DNA from: Micromonospora sp. MP36
GTDB lineage: Bacteria > Actinomycetota > Actinomycetes > Mycobacteriales > Micromonosporaceae
Direction: 5' to 3'
Length of the DNA: 64,000 nt
Assembly: GCF_008119785.1 (NCBI RefSeq)
Contig: NZ_VSFA01000002.1
Location: 62,001 to 126,000, forward strand
Shown: one piece after another, positions 19,049 to 32,340 of the stretch
Layout of the letters: each line of letters begins with the position of its first letter
Numbering within the stretch: the stretch's first letter is position 1
Notes under the pieces: generated by a model
Seen by the model: the letters and a program-made list of their open reading frames with translations, nothing else
Databases searched by the model: none
Told to the model about the DNA's origin: nothing
Position numbers and translations under genes: made by a program

Positions 19049-21574
19049 GTGACCGATACTCCCGAGTCCACCCCTAACGAGCCGGAGACCCCGGAGACAC
19101 TGGCCGCGGTCGTCGCGCACGACCGCATCGAGCCGGTCGGCCTCGAGGTCGAGATGCAGCGCTCGTACCTCGACTACGCGATGAGCGTCATCGTCGGGCG
19201 GGCCCTGCCGGACGTCCGGGACGGGCTCAAGCCGGTCCACCGCAAGATCCTCTACGCCATGTTCGACTCCGGCTACCGGCCGGACCGCGGCTACGTGAAG
19301 TGCTCGCGGGTCGTCGGCGACGTGATGGGTCAGTTCCACCCGCACGGTGACTCGGCCATCTACGACGCGCTGGTCCGGATGGCCCAGCCCTGGTCGCTGC
19401 GCTACCCGCTGGTCGACGGCAACGGCAACTTCGGCTCGCCCGGCAACGACCCGGCCGCGGCCATGCGATACACCGAGTGCAAGCTCGACCCGCTCGCCAT
19501 GGAGATGCTGCGGGACATCGACGAGGACACCGTCGACCTGCAGGACAACTACGACGGCCGGGCCAAGGAGCCCACCATCCTGCCGTCCCGCATCCCCAAC
19601 CTGCTGATCAACGGCTCCGAGGGCATCGCGGTCGGCATGGCCACCAAGATCCCGCCGCACAACCTGCGGGAGATCGGCGCGGCCGTGCAGTGGTGCCTGG
19701 AGCACCCGGAGGCGGACGAGGCCACCACGCTCGAGGCGCTGCTGGAGATCGTCAAGGGTCCCGACTTCCCGACCCACGGCCTGATCGTCGGCCAGGCCGG
19801 CATCCAGGACGCGTACCGGACCGGGCGCGGCTCGATCCGGATGCGGGCCGTGGTCGAGGTGGAGGAGGACAAGCGGGGCCGGCCGGCGCTGGTGGTCAGC
19901 GAGCTGCCGTACCAGGTCAACCCGGACAACCTCGCCGAGCGGATCGCCGAACTGATCAAGGAGGGCAAGCTCGGCGGCATCGCCGACATCCGCGACGAGT
20001 CCTCCGGGCGTACCGGCATGCGGATCGTGCTCGTGCTCAAGCGCGACGCGGTCGCCAAGGTGGTGCTGAACAACCTCTACAAGCACACCCAGCTCCAGGA
20101 GACCTTCGGCGCCAACATGCTGGCGCTGGTCGACGGGGTGCCGCGCACGCTCAACCTGGCCCAGTTCATCCGCTACTACGTCGAGCACCAGATCGAGGTG
20201 ATCCGCCGGCGGACCGCGTTCCGGCTGCGCAAGGCGGAGGAGCGGGCGCACATCCTGCGCGGTCTGGCCAAGGCCCTCGACGCGCTCGACGAGGTGATCG
20301 CCCTGATCCGGCGCTCGCCCACCGTCGAGGACGCCCGGCAGGGCCTGATCCGACTGCTGGAGATCGACGAGGTCCAGGCGACCGCGATCCTGGACATGCA
20401 GCTGCGCCGGCTGGCCGCCCTGGAGCGGCAGCGGATCCTCGACGACCTGGCCAAGCTCGAGCTGGAGATCGCCGACCTCAAGGACATCCTGGCCAAGCCG
20501 GAGCGGCAGCGGAGGATCGTCTCCGAGGAGCTGGGCGAGATCGTCGCGAAGTGGGGCGACGACCGGCGCACCAAGATCGTGCCGTTCGACGGCGAGGTCT
20601 CGATGGAGGACCTCATCGCCCGCGAGGACGTGGTGGTCACCATCACCCGCACCGGGTACGCCAAGCGCACCAAGGTCGACCTCTACCGCTCGCAGCGGCG
20701 GGGCGGGAAGGGCGTCAGCGGCGCCACCCTCCGTCAGGACGACATCGTCAGCCACTTCTTCGTATGCTCTACGCACGACTGGATCCTGTTCTTCACCAAC
20801 AAGGGTCGGGTCTACCGGGCCAAGGCCTACGAGCTTCCCGAAGCCAGTAGGGTGGCCAAGGGCCAGCACGTGGCCAACCTGCTCGCGTTCCAAGCGGACG
20901 AGCAGATCGCGCAGATCATCGAAATTCCGAACTACCAGGTGGCGCCCTACCTGGTACTGGCCACGAAGAACGGCCTGGTGAAGAAGACGCGGCTCGAGGA
21001 GTTCGACTCCCCCCGGTCAGGCGGCATCATCGCGATCAACCTGCGCGATGAGGACGAGTTGGTCGGTGCTGCCCTCGTGAGCTCGACGGACGACCTGCTG
21101 CTGGTCTCCAAGAACGCCCAGGCCATCCGCTTCAACGCCACGGACGAGGCGCTGCGCCCGATGGGCCGGGCCACCTCCGGCGTCATTGGCATGCGGTTCA
21201 GCGAGGACGACGAACTGCTGGCCATGGAGGTCGTCCGCGAGGGCATGGACATGGACGTGCTGGTCGCGACGAACGGCGGATACGCGAAACGTACCCCGAT
21301 CGAGGAATACCCGGTGCAGGGCCGGGGAGGTAAGGGTGTGCTGACTGCGAAGATCACTGAGCGACGCGGTGGTCTGGTCGGTGCGGTGGTGATCAGCCCG
21401 GATGACGAACTGTTCGCCATCACCAGCAACGGGGGCGTCATCCGGACTCCGGTGAAGCCTGTACGCCGTACGCGTGACCGGAACACAATGGGGGTTAAGC
21501 TGATGGACCTCCCGGACGGCGTGACTATCGTGGCGATTGCTCGCAATGCCGACGAGCCTGACGAACAGGACTAG
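19049..21574 (+). CDS. gyrA: DNA gyrase subunit A
   Basis: Breakage-reunion subunit of gyrase, 841 residues from GTG. The catalytic tyrosine is Y141 in AAAMRYTE. The quinolone-determining region reads [14 protein letters not shown], with Ser102 and Asp106 at the positions equal to E. coli Ser83 and Asp87. This is the sensitive-type serine, unlike the alanine of mycobacteria. The C-terminal beta-pinwheel shows the GyrA-box QRRGGKG and several DDELL-type blades. It ends 3 bp before the next gene, so they are coupled. Confidence 0.98.
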   Translation: MTDTPESTPNEPETPETLAAVVAHDRIEPVGLEVEMQRSYLDYAMSVIVGRALPDVRDGLKPVHRKILYAMFDSGYRPDRGYVKCSRVVGDVMGQFHPHGDSAIYDALVRMAQPWSLRYPLVDGNGNFGSPGNDPAAAMRYTECKLDPLAMEMLRDIDEDTVDLQDNYDGRAKEPTILPSRIPNLLINGSEGIAVGMATKIPPHNLREIGAAVQWCLEHPEADEATTLEALLEIVKGPDFPTHGLIVGQAGIQDAYRTGRGSIRMRAVVEVEEDKRGRPALVVSELPYQVNPDNLAERIAELIKEGKLGGIADIRDESSGRTGMRIVLVLKRDAVAKVVLNNLYKHTQLQETFGANMLALVDGVPRTLNLAQFIRYYVEHQIEVIRRRTAFRLRKAEERAHILRGLAKALDALDEVIALIRRSPTVEDARQGLIRLLEIDEVQATAILDMQLRRLAALERQRILDDLAKLELEIADLKDILAKPERQRRIVSEELGEIVAKWGDDRRTKIVPFDGEVSMEDLIAREDVVVTITRTGYAKRTKVDLYRSQRRGGKGVSGATLRQDDIVSHFFVCSTHDWILFFTNKGRVYRAKAYELPEASRVAKGQHVANLLAFQADEQIAQIIEIPNYQVAPYLVLATKNGLVKKTRLEEFDSPRSGGIIAINLRDEDELVGAALVSSTDDLLLVSKNAQAIRFNATDEALRPMGRATSGVIGMRFSEDDELLAMEVVREGMDMDVLVATNGGYAKRTPIEEYPVQGRGGKGVLTAKITERRGGLVGAVVISPDDELFAITSNGGVIRTPVKPVRRTRDRNTMGVKLMDLPDGVTIVAIARNADEPDEQD

Positions 21575-21577
21575 TTG

Positions 21578-22495
21578 ATGACGGAGACACAGGCGAAGTC
21601 GGGGAACACGGGGGCCTCGGCCAACCCGGTCGACGAGGAGGCCGCGCAGGGCGGTACCCCAGCGTCCGGCCGTGCGGCCGTGGGCCGGGCCACGGTCCCC
21701 GCCGACGCGCCTGCCCCGAAGTTCACCCGGGCCCCCGGCATGACTCCACCGCCGGACAAGCCCGCGGAGGACTCGGGGACCAGCGAGAAGACCGAGAAGA
21801 CCCCGGTCGACGCCCCGACCTCCGCTGACGGCCTGGCCGCCCCGGCGGCCGGCGCGGCGAAGCCCGCCACCAACCAGGCGAACAAGACGACGGGTACGGC
21901 CCGGCCGGCCACCGGCACTCCGGGCACCCCGCCGAAGGTGGGCGCCGGTCTCGGCACCGCCCCCAAGCCGTCGCCGGACGGTGCCCACCCCGGCGCCAAG
22001 GGCCGCCCCGCCAACGGTGGTGGCCTGCCGCCGGCGATCAGCAACGCGGCCGCCGTGGGGGCCGCGCGCGTGGGTGAGGCGGTACGCGCCGCGCGTACCT
22101 CGGTCAGCTCGGCCGCGTCGCGCGGGCCGCGCCGGGCCCGGCTGAACCTCAAGCGGATCGACCCCTGGTCCGTGATGAAGTTCGCGTTCGCGGTCTCGGT
22201 GGTGCTCTTCATCGTGGTGGTCGTCGCCACCTCGGTGCTCTACCTGGCCCTGGACGCGATGGGCGTGTTCACCAGCGTCAACAGCAGCCTGACCGACCTG
22301 GTCAACGCCGGTGGCGGCGCGGGCGGCGGGGGTGGCTTCCAGATCACCGCCAAGGGCGTCATCCTGAGCTCCGCGCTGATCGGACTGGTCAACGTGGTGC
22401 TGTTCACCGCGCTCGCCACGCTCGGCGCGTTCGTCTACAACGTCTGTGCGGACCTGGTCGGCGGCATCGAGCTGACGCTCGCCGAGCGGGACTGA
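21578..22495 (+). CDS. DUF3566 membrane protein
   Basis: 305 residues. The first 185 are Pro/Ala/Lys/Thr-rich and disordered. The C-terminal 115 residues are the DUF3566 domain, with two membrane helices (FAFAVSVVLFIVVVVATSVL and VILSSALIGLVNVVLFTALA) and the end YNVCADLVGGIELTLAERD. The family is found right after gyrA across actinobacteria and is of unknown function, possibly envelope-related. The ATG has AGGA 7 bp upstream and begins 3 bp after the gyrA stop. Confidence 0.9.
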   Translation: MTETQAKSGNTGASANPVDEEAAQGGTPASGRAAVGRATVPADAPAPKFTRAPGMTPPPDKPAEDSGTSEKTEKTPVDAPTSADGLAAPAAGAAKPATNQANKTTGTARPATGTPGTPPKVGAGLGTAPKPSPDGAHPGAKGRPANGGGLPPAISNAAAVGAARVGEAVRAARTSVSSAASRGPRRARLNLKRIDPWSVMKFAFAVSVVLFIVVVVATSVLYLALDAMGVFTSVNSSLTDLVNAGGGAGGGGGFQITAKGVILSSALIGLVNVVLFTALATLGAFVYNVCADLVGGIELTLAERD

Positions 22496-22502
22496 CCCGG
22501 AC

Positions 22503-22540
22503 GACGCCGGGGCACCGCGTAAAGCGGTCGCCCCGGCGTC
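22503..22540 (+). terminator. Terminator of the gyrA operon
   Basis: GACGCCGGGGC and its complement enclose a second stem ACCGC-GTAAA-GCGGT, starting 7 bp after the DUF3566 stop. It lacks a long T-run. Confidence 0.75.
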
Positions 22541-22640
22541 GCGTATCCGGGTAGGTTCTTCTCTGGCACGGGTGAACGGCGCACCGGCCCCCGATTTGGG
22601 GACGGAGGCGGCGATGGGTTAACCTTGCTCGTCGCCATGC

Positions 22641-22714
22641 GGGGCTATAGCTCAGTCGGTTAGAGCGCAGAGCTGATAACTCTGAGGTCGCTGGTTCGAT
22701 TCCAGCTAGCCCCA
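22641..22714 (+). tRNA. ileT: tRNA-Ile (GAT)
   Basis: Complete cloverleaf of 74 nt. The acceptor stem is GGGGCTA with TAGCCCC. The D-arm is GCTCAGTCGGTTAGAGC, the anticodon loop CTGATAA reads GAT, and the T-arm contains GGTTCGATTCC. The discriminator is A22714 and CCA is not encoded. Confidence 0.98.
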
Positions 22715-22756
22715 CCGCACATCGTCCGACGATAGTCGAGCGCGAGGGGTCGCCCC

Positions 22757-22885
22757 ATGTTCAAGAAGCTCCTGATCCTGGTCGGCGTGGTCGGCGTGGC
22801 CGCCGTGGTGGCCAAGAAGGTGATGGCTGCGAACGACGAGCGCGCCCTGTGGCACGAGGCGACCACCGCGCCCGACCTGCGCTGA
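22757..22885 (+). CDS. DLW-39 family small membrane protein
   Basis: 42-residue peptide beginning MFKKLLILVGVVGVAAVVAK, then KVMAANDERALWHEATTAP and DLR. A single hydrophobic helix (5-18) with basic flanks fits a membrane anchor. The family is named for its length and C-terminal motif and lies between the tRNA-Ile and tRNA-Ala genes near gyrA in many actinobacteria. The function is unknown. The ATG has GAGGGG 8 bp upstream. Confidence 0.88.
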   Translation: MFKKLLILVGVVGVAAVVAKKVMAANDERALWHEATTAPDLR

Positions 22886-22926
22886 CCGTCCCTCCGACTG
22901 CCTGCACCGGCGGCTCCGCCCGCCTC

Positions 22927-23002
22927 GGGGCCCTAGCTCAACTGGCAGAGCACTGCCTTTGCAAGGCAGGGGTTAGGGGTTCAAGTCCCCTGGGCTCCAC
23001 CA
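22927..23002 (+). tRNA. alaT: tRNA-Ala (TGC)
   Basis: Cloverleaf with acceptor GGGGCCC/GGGCTCC, D-arm GCTCAACTGGCAGAGC, anticodon stem-loop CTGCCTTTGCAAGGCAG reading TGC, T-arm GGGGTTCAAGTCCCC. The discriminator is A22999 and, unlike the tRNA-Ile, CCA is encoded (23000-23002). Confidence 0.98.
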
Positions 23003-23367
23003 TCTCCATTCGTCACCTGCTGTTTTGATCTGATGCAGGGGTCGGAATCCCCATTTCTCGTCGCCTGGCTCGGCAGTAGACGAGTTGCGTCCGTACCTCT
23101 CTGCGCCGCGCCGGCCATCAACAACCAGTCCACGACCAGCCCGGCACCCACTGATTTCGGCTGGCACCGATGTCTTCAGGAACGCTGTTGGGCGGGTTGG
23201 CAGCGGGATCCGACTGGGGCGGCACTGGTGACGGAGCGCATTCTTACGTTGAGTCACCGCTGTTGAGGCGGCGCACCCCGGGACTCGGCCCAGTACCGGA
23301 TAAAGAAGCGAGAAACGGACCTTTCTCCCGGCTGTGGGCGCGACACCTCGCTGCCATCCCTTCCCAC

Positions 23368-23436
23368 CTTTGCTCTGCAGCCACATACGCATCAAGCACC
23401 GAACGTAGCTGCCGCGTATGTGGCTGCAGAGCAAAG
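23368..23436. repeat. 23-bp perfect inverted repeat
   Basis: The arm at 23368-23390 begins CTTTGCTCTGCAGCCACATA and is exactly complementary to 23414-23436, with a 23-bp spacer. It resembles a REP/MITE-like palindromic unit rather than a terminator, having no T-run and no adjacent gene end. Confidence 0.85.
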
Positions 23437-23479
23437 CGAGCGCGGGGTAGGGAGTGGGGATCGGTAGATGGCCACCCAC

Positions 23480-23732
23480 AGTGACGATTGGCTGGCGTCG
23501 GCGACAGCCGGACTGATCCCGGACTTGCTGCCGAGAGCTGGACGCGATGGTCGGCCTGAACGACGGACGGGCCGGCGTACCCGGTCAGCTTGAACCGGCG
23601 GCGCCCGTCGGTCAGGTACACGGCGATTGCGCTCCCGCCTTCGAACCGCAGGCTGAAGACCGGATGGAGGTCGCAGCGGAACGCGAGCCCCGCACGGTCC
23701 TCGTCGCCGTCGCCTACCAGCCCGGCAATCAC
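23480..23732 (-). pseudogene. Possible remnant of an unknown protein gene
   Basis: The minus frame from a GTG at 23732 reads IAGLVGDGDEDRAGLAFRCD, then LHPVFSLRFEGGSAIAVYLT and DGRRRFKLTGYAG. This is a protein-like composition, unlike the Arg/Pro shadows around it. After about residue 85 the frame runs into the 23-bp inverted repeat and loses character. No family is recognised. It may be a gene truncated by insertion of the repeat, or a short intact hypothetical gene. Confidence 0.35.
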
Positions 23733-23773
23733 GGAGCCCGCGCTGTCGGAGGGCCCGGCTAGCGTGATCGGTC

Positions 23774-24466
23774 GTGGATGCTCCGTCCTTCCTCCGCCAT
23801 CTCCGTCATGAGCTCGCGGCGTTCCGGGCCTGTCTCGACGGCGACCTGTCCGTCCCGATCGAACACTGCTCCGGCTGGACACTGCGCGATCTGGCGGCCC
23901 ATCTCGGTGGTTCGAACCTGTGGGCGGCCGCTGCGGTGACCGAACAGCGGGGTGACTACGAACCGCCGGCGGCGCCGACGGACCCGGCCGAGCTGCTGCG
24001 CTGGTTCGACGAGTCCTCCGAGGTGCTGCTCCGCGCACTGGACGTCGACCCGGGCACCAGTGCGTGGACCTTCCACTCGCCGCACACGGTCGGCTTCTGG
24101 CAGCGGCGCCGCTGCCTGGAGGCCCTCGTGCACCGGTGGGACGCCGAGCACGCGCTTGGTACGCCGCGTCCGCTGAACGCGGAGCTGGCGGGCGAGGGCG
24201 TGGCCGAGGTGTTCGACACGATGGCGCCGAGGCAGGTCGCGCGGGGTCGGGCCGAACCGCCCGCCGCGGCGCTTCGGCTGGATGCGACGGATACCGGCGC
24301 GTCGTGGACGTACGGCCCGGGTGCGCCGGTAGCCGTGCTCTCCGGCAGCGCACCGGATCTCCTGCTGCTGCTCTGGGGCCGACTCCCGCGCCACGGCGCG
24401 TCGCTGACCTGGCAAGGTGATCAGCAGGCCGGGCAGCGCATCCTGGACGGCCCGCTGACGCCCTGA
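23774..24466 (+). CDS. Maleylpyruvate-isomerase-family, mycothiol-dependent protein
   Basis: 230 residues of the DinB/MDMPI superfamily, which includes mycothiol-dependent maleylpyruvate isomerase and mycothiol S-transferases. The N-terminal four-helix bundle has the metal-type histidines in CSGWTLRDLAAHLGGSNLW (H43) and CLEALVHRWDAEHALG. A C-terminal MDMPI domain includes DLLLLLWGRLP. The substrate cannot be told from sequence. The start is GTG with no clear ribosome site. It converges on the next gene with a 9-bp gap. Confidence 0.8.
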   Translation: MDAPSFLRHLRHELAAFRACLDGDLSVPIEHCSGWTLRDLAAHLGGSNLWAAAAVTEQRGDYEPPAAPTDPAELLRWFDESSEVLLRALDVDPGTSAWTFHSPHTVGFWQRRRCLEALVHRWDAEHALGTPRPLNAELAGEGVAEVFDTMAPRQVARGRAEPPAAALRLDATDTGASWTYGPGAPVAVLSGSAPDLLLLLWGRLPRHGASLTWQGDQQAGQRILDGPLTP

Positions 24467-24475
24467 CGGGTCCGG

Positions 24476-25375
24476 TCAGCGGGCGGCGTCGGCGAGGACC
24501 TCGGCCAAGGCGTGCGACGTCTGCCGGACGATTCCCGGGTTGGTGTCCCAGTAGTAGGGCAGCGCGAACACCGCTTGAAGCAGAGCCCAGCCGCGGCCGC
24601 GCAGCCAGGAGGCGTCGTCCGCGTCCAGTTCAGCCCGGAACCGCCCGCGGCTGCGGCCGGCGAAGATGTTCCACGCCGGTTGCAGGTCGCAGGCCGGGTC
24701 GCCGACGTTGAGCCCGCCGTAGTCGATGACGGCGGAGAGGCGGCCCGCCACGACCAGCAGGTTGCCGGGCAGCAGGTCCCCGTGCACCCACACCCCCGGC
24801 CCGTCCCACGCCGGCGCTTCCAGCGACTCCTGCCAGGCGCGCAGCGTCGCGGCGCCGTCGACGCGGTCGCCGAGCTGCGCCACCGACCGGCGTACGCCCT
24901 CGTCGAACTCGGCCAGGTCGCTGCCCCGGCTGCCCGGCTTCCGGGGGTACGCACCGGTGGTGTCGATCTTTCGCAGCGCCATGATGAACGCGGCGAGGTC
25001 GACCGCGGCCCGGTCCAGGTCGTCGAGGGTGCCGTTGGCGTTCTCGCCGGGCAGCCACTCGTACACCGACCAGTCGAACGGGTAGCCCTCGGCGGGGCGT
25101 CCCCGCACGAGCGGGACGGGCAGGGCGAGCGGCAGGTGCGGGGCCAGTCGCGGCAGCCACTCGGCTTCCCGCGCGGCCTGCGCGGTGGCCCAGCCGATCC
25201 GGGGCAGCCGGACCACCAGGTCCGCGCCGAGCCGGTAGATGTCGTGGTCCGTCCCGTACGAGGGGACCAGCCGGATCGGCAGGTGCGCCCACTGCGGGAA
25301 CTGCCCGGCGAGCAGTCGACGGACGAGGTCGCCGTCGGTTTCCACCTCGTCGGCGTGCATCTTCACCCGGCCCAC
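24476..25375 (-). CDS. Aminoglycoside-phosphotransferase-family kinase
   Basis: 299-residue APH-fold small-molecule kinase. The catalytic loop VHGDLLPGNLLV and metal-binding IDYGGLNVGDPACDL are intact, as is the N-lobe YRLGADLVVRLPR. The acceptor is unknown; most chromosomal members are not antibiotic-resistance enzymes. GTG at 25375 has GAGGAT 7 bp upstream and is preferred to the ATG at 25360. Confidence 0.82.
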   Translation of the reverse strand: MGRVKMHADEVETDGDLVRRLLAGQFPQWAHLPIRLVPSYGTDHDIYRLGADLVVRLPRIGWATAQAAREAEWLPRLAPHLPLALPVPLVRGRPAEGYPFDWSVYEWLPGENANGTLDDLDRAAVDLAAFIMALRKIDTTGAYPRKPGSRGSDLAEFDEGVRRSVAQLGDRVDGAATLRAWQESLEAPAWDGPGVWVHGDLLPGNLLVVAGRLSAVIDYGGLNVGDPACDLQPAWNIFAGRSRGRFRAELDADDASWLRGRGWALLQAVFALPYYWDTNPGIVRQTSHALAEVLADAAR

Positions 25376-25404
25376 GGCGACATCCTCGGCGCATCCGCTG
25401 AGCC

Positions 25405-25630
25405 CGACAAGCGAGTTTCGGGGCGGCGAAGCCCGTGGTCCAGGTCCAGCGGGTGTCGTCCGTGGCCACCTCGGTCCAGTCGAGCACCCGCCCCGGTGTC
25501 GCCGGCCGCCCGTCCGGCCTGGTCACCTGGCAGCGGTCGGGGTCCGGCGCGGTGGTCGGCCGGGTGGCCCAGACCGCGTAGCGGCCGGGCCCTCCGTCAC
25601 CGCCCGCGTACGGCGGCAGGCTAGCGTCGG
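25405..25630 (-). pseudogene. C-terminal remnant of an unknown secreted or membrane protein
   Basis: The minus strand here reads SLPPYAGGDGGPGRYAVWAT, then APDPDRCQVTRPDGRPATPG and TEVATDDTRWTWTTGF in one frame. This is well-formed protein sequence with no start and no membrane part before it, and it dissolves into a shifted frame near 25400. I read it as the leftover end of a gene whose front was lost when 25634-26611 or its promoter was joined here. Confidence 0.35.
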
Positions 25631-25633
25631 GGC

Positions 25634-26611
25634 GTGAGCACCGGATCCCCGCGCGTCCTGCCGGCCGACAGCGGCATCGTCGAGGCCGCCTCCGTCCTAC
25701 GTGGCGGCGGGCTGGTCGCCTTCCCCACCGAGACGGTCTACGGGCTGGGCGCGAACGCACTCGACGCCCGGGCGGCGGCCCGCATCTTCGAGGCGAAGGC
25801 GCGCCCCAGCTTCGACCCGCTGATCAGCCACCTGGCCGACGCCGCCGACCTGGCCGGGCTGGTCGGCGAGGTGCCACCGGCGGTCGCCGCGCTGGTCGAG
25901 CGTTTCTGGCCCGGCCCGCTCACCCTGATCGTGGACCGGCCCGCGGCGATCCCGTCGATCGTCACCTCCGGCCTGGACACCATGGCGGTCCGGGTACCGG
26001 ACGAGCCGTCCGCCCGCGCGCTGATCGCCGCCGCCCGGGTGCCCGTGGCCGCGCCCAGCGCCAACCGGTTCGGGCAGCTCAGCCCGACCCGGGCCGAGCA
26101 CGTGGTGGCCGGGTTGGGCGACGCGGTGGACGTGGTGCTCGACGGCGGACCCACCCGGTGCGGGATCGAGTCGACGATCGTGGACGCCCGTGGCGAACGC
26201 CCGGTGGTGCTCCGGCTGGGCGCGCTGCCGGTCGAGGCGCTGGTCGAGGCGGTCGGGCCGGTCGACGTACGGCCGGGCAGTTCGGGACAGCCGGTGGCGC
26301 CCGGCACGCTCGCGGCCCACTACGCCCCGCGTACCCCCTTGCGGCTGGGGACGGCGGAGTCGGCGCCGGGGGATGGCGGCCGGCGGGGTTTCCTCGCCTT
26401 TCGGGAGCGTCCGGAGGCGGACGGGTGGGCGGCCGTGGAGGTGCTGTCGCCCGAGGGTGACCTGACTGCGGCCGCCGCGCGGCTCTTCGACGCGCTGCAC
26501 CGGCTCGACGCGGCCGGGACGACCGAGATCGTCGCCGAGCCGGTGCCCGAGGTCGGCGTGGGGCGGGCGATTAACGACCGGTTGCGACGGGCCGCCGCCA
26601 CCTGGCGCTGA
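25634..26611 (+). CDS. tsaC: L-threonylcarbamoyladenylate synthase (Sua5 type)
   Basis: Makes threonylcarbamoyl-AMP from threonine, bicarbonate and ATP for the t6A37 modification of tRNAs reading ANN codons. 325 residues: YrdC domain 1-200 (GGLVAFPTETVYGLGANA, KARPSFDPLISH, VPVAAPSANRFGQLSPT, GIESTIVDA) followed by the Sua5 C-terminal domain joined by a linker containing PGTLAAHYAPRTPL. This is the long Sua5 architecture rather than the short TsaC. GTG start. Confidence 0.93.
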   Translation: MSTGSPRVLPADSGIVEAASVLRGGGLVAFPTETVYGLGANALDARAAARIFEAKARPSFDPLISHLADAADLAGLVGEVPPAVAALVERFWPGPLTLIVDRPAAIPSIVTSGLDTMAVRVPDEPSARALIAAARVPVAAPSANRFGQLSPTRAEHVVAGLGDAVDVVLDGGPTRCGIESTIVDARGERPVVLRLGALPVEALVEAVGPVDVRPGSSGQPVAPGTLAAHYAPRTPLRLGTAESAPGDGGRRGFLAFRERPEADGWAAVEVLSPEGDLTAAAARLFDALHRLDAAGTTEIVAEPVPEVGVGRAINDRLRRAAATWR

Positions 26612-26767
26612 CCGCCACCGGTCCACAGCGGCGGTGGACCGTGGTCAGGTCTCCCGCTGGAGCACGTTCAGGTTGACGTAGCGCGGTTCACCTCATGTGT
26701 CGGCATGCCTTCCGCCCGCCTGGGTAGGAAACCAGCAACAACCCCCCGAAAGTGAGGTGTGATCCCG

Positions 26768-27187
26768 ATGCCGACCGCACGCGACATCATGACCAGCGAC
26801 GTGAGCTGTGTCCGGGAGCAGGACGATCTCCGGACGGCCGCCCGGCGGATGGCCGGCCTGGGGGTGGGCTCGCTGCCGATCTGCGGCGCCGACAACCGCC
26901 TCAAGGGCATGCTGACCGACCGCGACATCGTGGTGAAGGTGCTCGCCGAGGGCCGCGACCCCGGCAGCGTGACCGCGGGTGAACTGGCCCAGGGCGAGGC
27001 GGTGACCATCGGCGCCGACGACGACGCGGCCGAGATCCTGCGGACCATGGGCAAGCACCAGGTACGCCGGCTCCCGGTGATCGACGGGCACGACCTCGTC
27101 GGCATCGTGGCCGTCGCCGACGTGGCCCGTTCGCTGCCGGAGCGCCCGGTGGGCGACCTCATCGAGGCCATCTCCGAGCGCGGCTGA
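26768..27187 (+). CDS. Tandem CBS-domain protein (HRP1-like)
   Basis: 139 residues, two CBS domains (7-60: ARDIMTSDVSCVREQDDLRT to LTDRDIVVKVLA; 74-130: AVTIGADDDAAEILRTMGKH to VGIVAVADVARS). Resembles mycobacterial hypoxic response protein 1 and probably senses an adenine nucleotide. The start is the ATG with GAGGTG 8 bp upstream; a GTG 9 bp earlier is the alternative. It converges with the P-type ATPase gene, 4 bp apart. Confidence 0.87.
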   Translation: MPTARDIMTSDVSCVREQDDLRTAARRMAGLGVGSLPICGADNRLKGMLTDRDIVVKVLAEGRDPGSVTAGELAQGEAVTIGADDDAAEILRTMGKHQVRRLPVIDGHDLVGIVAVADVARSLPERPVGDLIEAISERG

Positions 27188-27191
27188 ACGC

Positions 27192-31760
<4,569 letters not shown>

Positions 31761-31991
31761 CGAGGCGTACGGCCGAGCCCCCGGCCGCGCTCCCCGTTGC
31801 TCCCGCCGCCGCGCCAGCCGTACGCCATCTCGCCTCCCGTACCCCTCGTCCCGGCGGCCCGACTTCCCGGCGTCGCGTCCGTTATGCCCCCCGGGTGGGG
31901 GAAGTTTCCCGGCTGGCGGGGGCATGGACCGGATCGTGGGTGGAATTCCGGTCGGACGTCGATGTGGTCGGTCGGATCCAGGGGAGGCGGA

Positions 31992-32252
31992 ATGAGCGCG
32001 GTGACCCGGCAGCTCAGCGGGGTGTGCGAGGCGATGCGGAGGTACAACCGGCGGGTGGAGATCCCGGTGCTGGGCGAGGTGGCGGTGCCCCCGCCCGACA
32101 AGATCGCCTACTACGCGGGGCTGGGCGTGCTCGCCGCGCTCCAGGTCATCGAGTGGCCGATCGCCCTGGTCATCACCGCCGGGCACCTGTTGGCCGACCA
32201 GCACATGTCCGGGCTGGTCAAGGGCGTCGGCGAGGCGCTGCAGTCGGCCTGA
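31992..32252 (+). CDS. Small hypothetical protein divergent from the ATPase
   Basis: 86 residues beginning MSAVTRQLSGVCEAMRRYNR, then VEIPVLGEVAVPPPDKIAYY and a helix AGLGVLAALQVIEWPIALVI, ending HLLADQHMSGLVKGVGEALQ. One membrane-associated helix (52-72). Excellent ribosome site GGGGAGGCGG before the ATG. Not recognised; it shares a 231-bp divergent promoter region with the P-type ATPase and may be an accessory subunit or a co-regulated small protein. Confidence 0.7.
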   Translation: MSAVTRQLSGVCEAMRRYNRRVEIPVLGEVAVPPPDKIAYYAGLGVLAALQVIEWPIALVITAGHLLADQHMSGLVKGVGEALQSA

Positions 32253-32269
32253 CGAGAGCGGGATCACCG

Positions 32270-32300
32270 TTGACCTCAATCCGGGTTGAGGTCGGATGCT
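32270..32300 (+). promoter_or_regulatory. MerR/SoxR-type promoter before MFS gene
   Basis: TTGACC (32270-32275), a 19-bp spacer, then GATGCT (32295-32300). The palindrome GACCTCAA-TCCGGG-TTGAGGTC fills the spacer, and its half-sites CCTCAA-N6-TTGAGG equal those of the SoxR box. Predicted transcription starts at about 32308. No MerR-family gene is in this window, so the regulator acts from elsewhere. Confidence 0.75.
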
Positions 32301-32307
32301 TGATCCC

Positions 32308-32340
32308 ATGTCGACCGCACGTACGCCGGGCCGCCGGTGA
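32308..32340 (+). CDS. Possible leaderless 10-codon upstream ORF
   Basis: An ATG at the predicted transcription start opens a frame MSTARTPGRR that ends with TGA at 32338-32340. That stop overlaps the GTG start of the MFS gene (GTGA). It could be a translated leader that feeds ribosomes to the exporter gene, or a sign of a frame error at the true start of the exporter. Confidence 0.35.
   Translation: MSTARTPGRR

Larger units (their letters stand above)
23003..23773. other. Degenerate intergenic stretch after tRNA-Ala
   Basis: 770 bp without a convincing intact gene. It holds a perfect 23-bp inverted repeat (23368-23436) and a minus-strand frame that looks protein-like near 23480-23732. Positions next to a tRNA are common integration points, but no integrase or attachment repeat is seen. 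Confidence 0.5.

Noticed and set aside
22927..23002. tRNA-linked integrated element
   Set aside because: No integrase and no repeat of the tRNA 3' end was seen downstream.
24476..25375. Aminoglycoside-resistance gene
   Set aside because: Motifs show only the APH fold; nothing identifies an antibiotic substrate, so no resistance claim is made.
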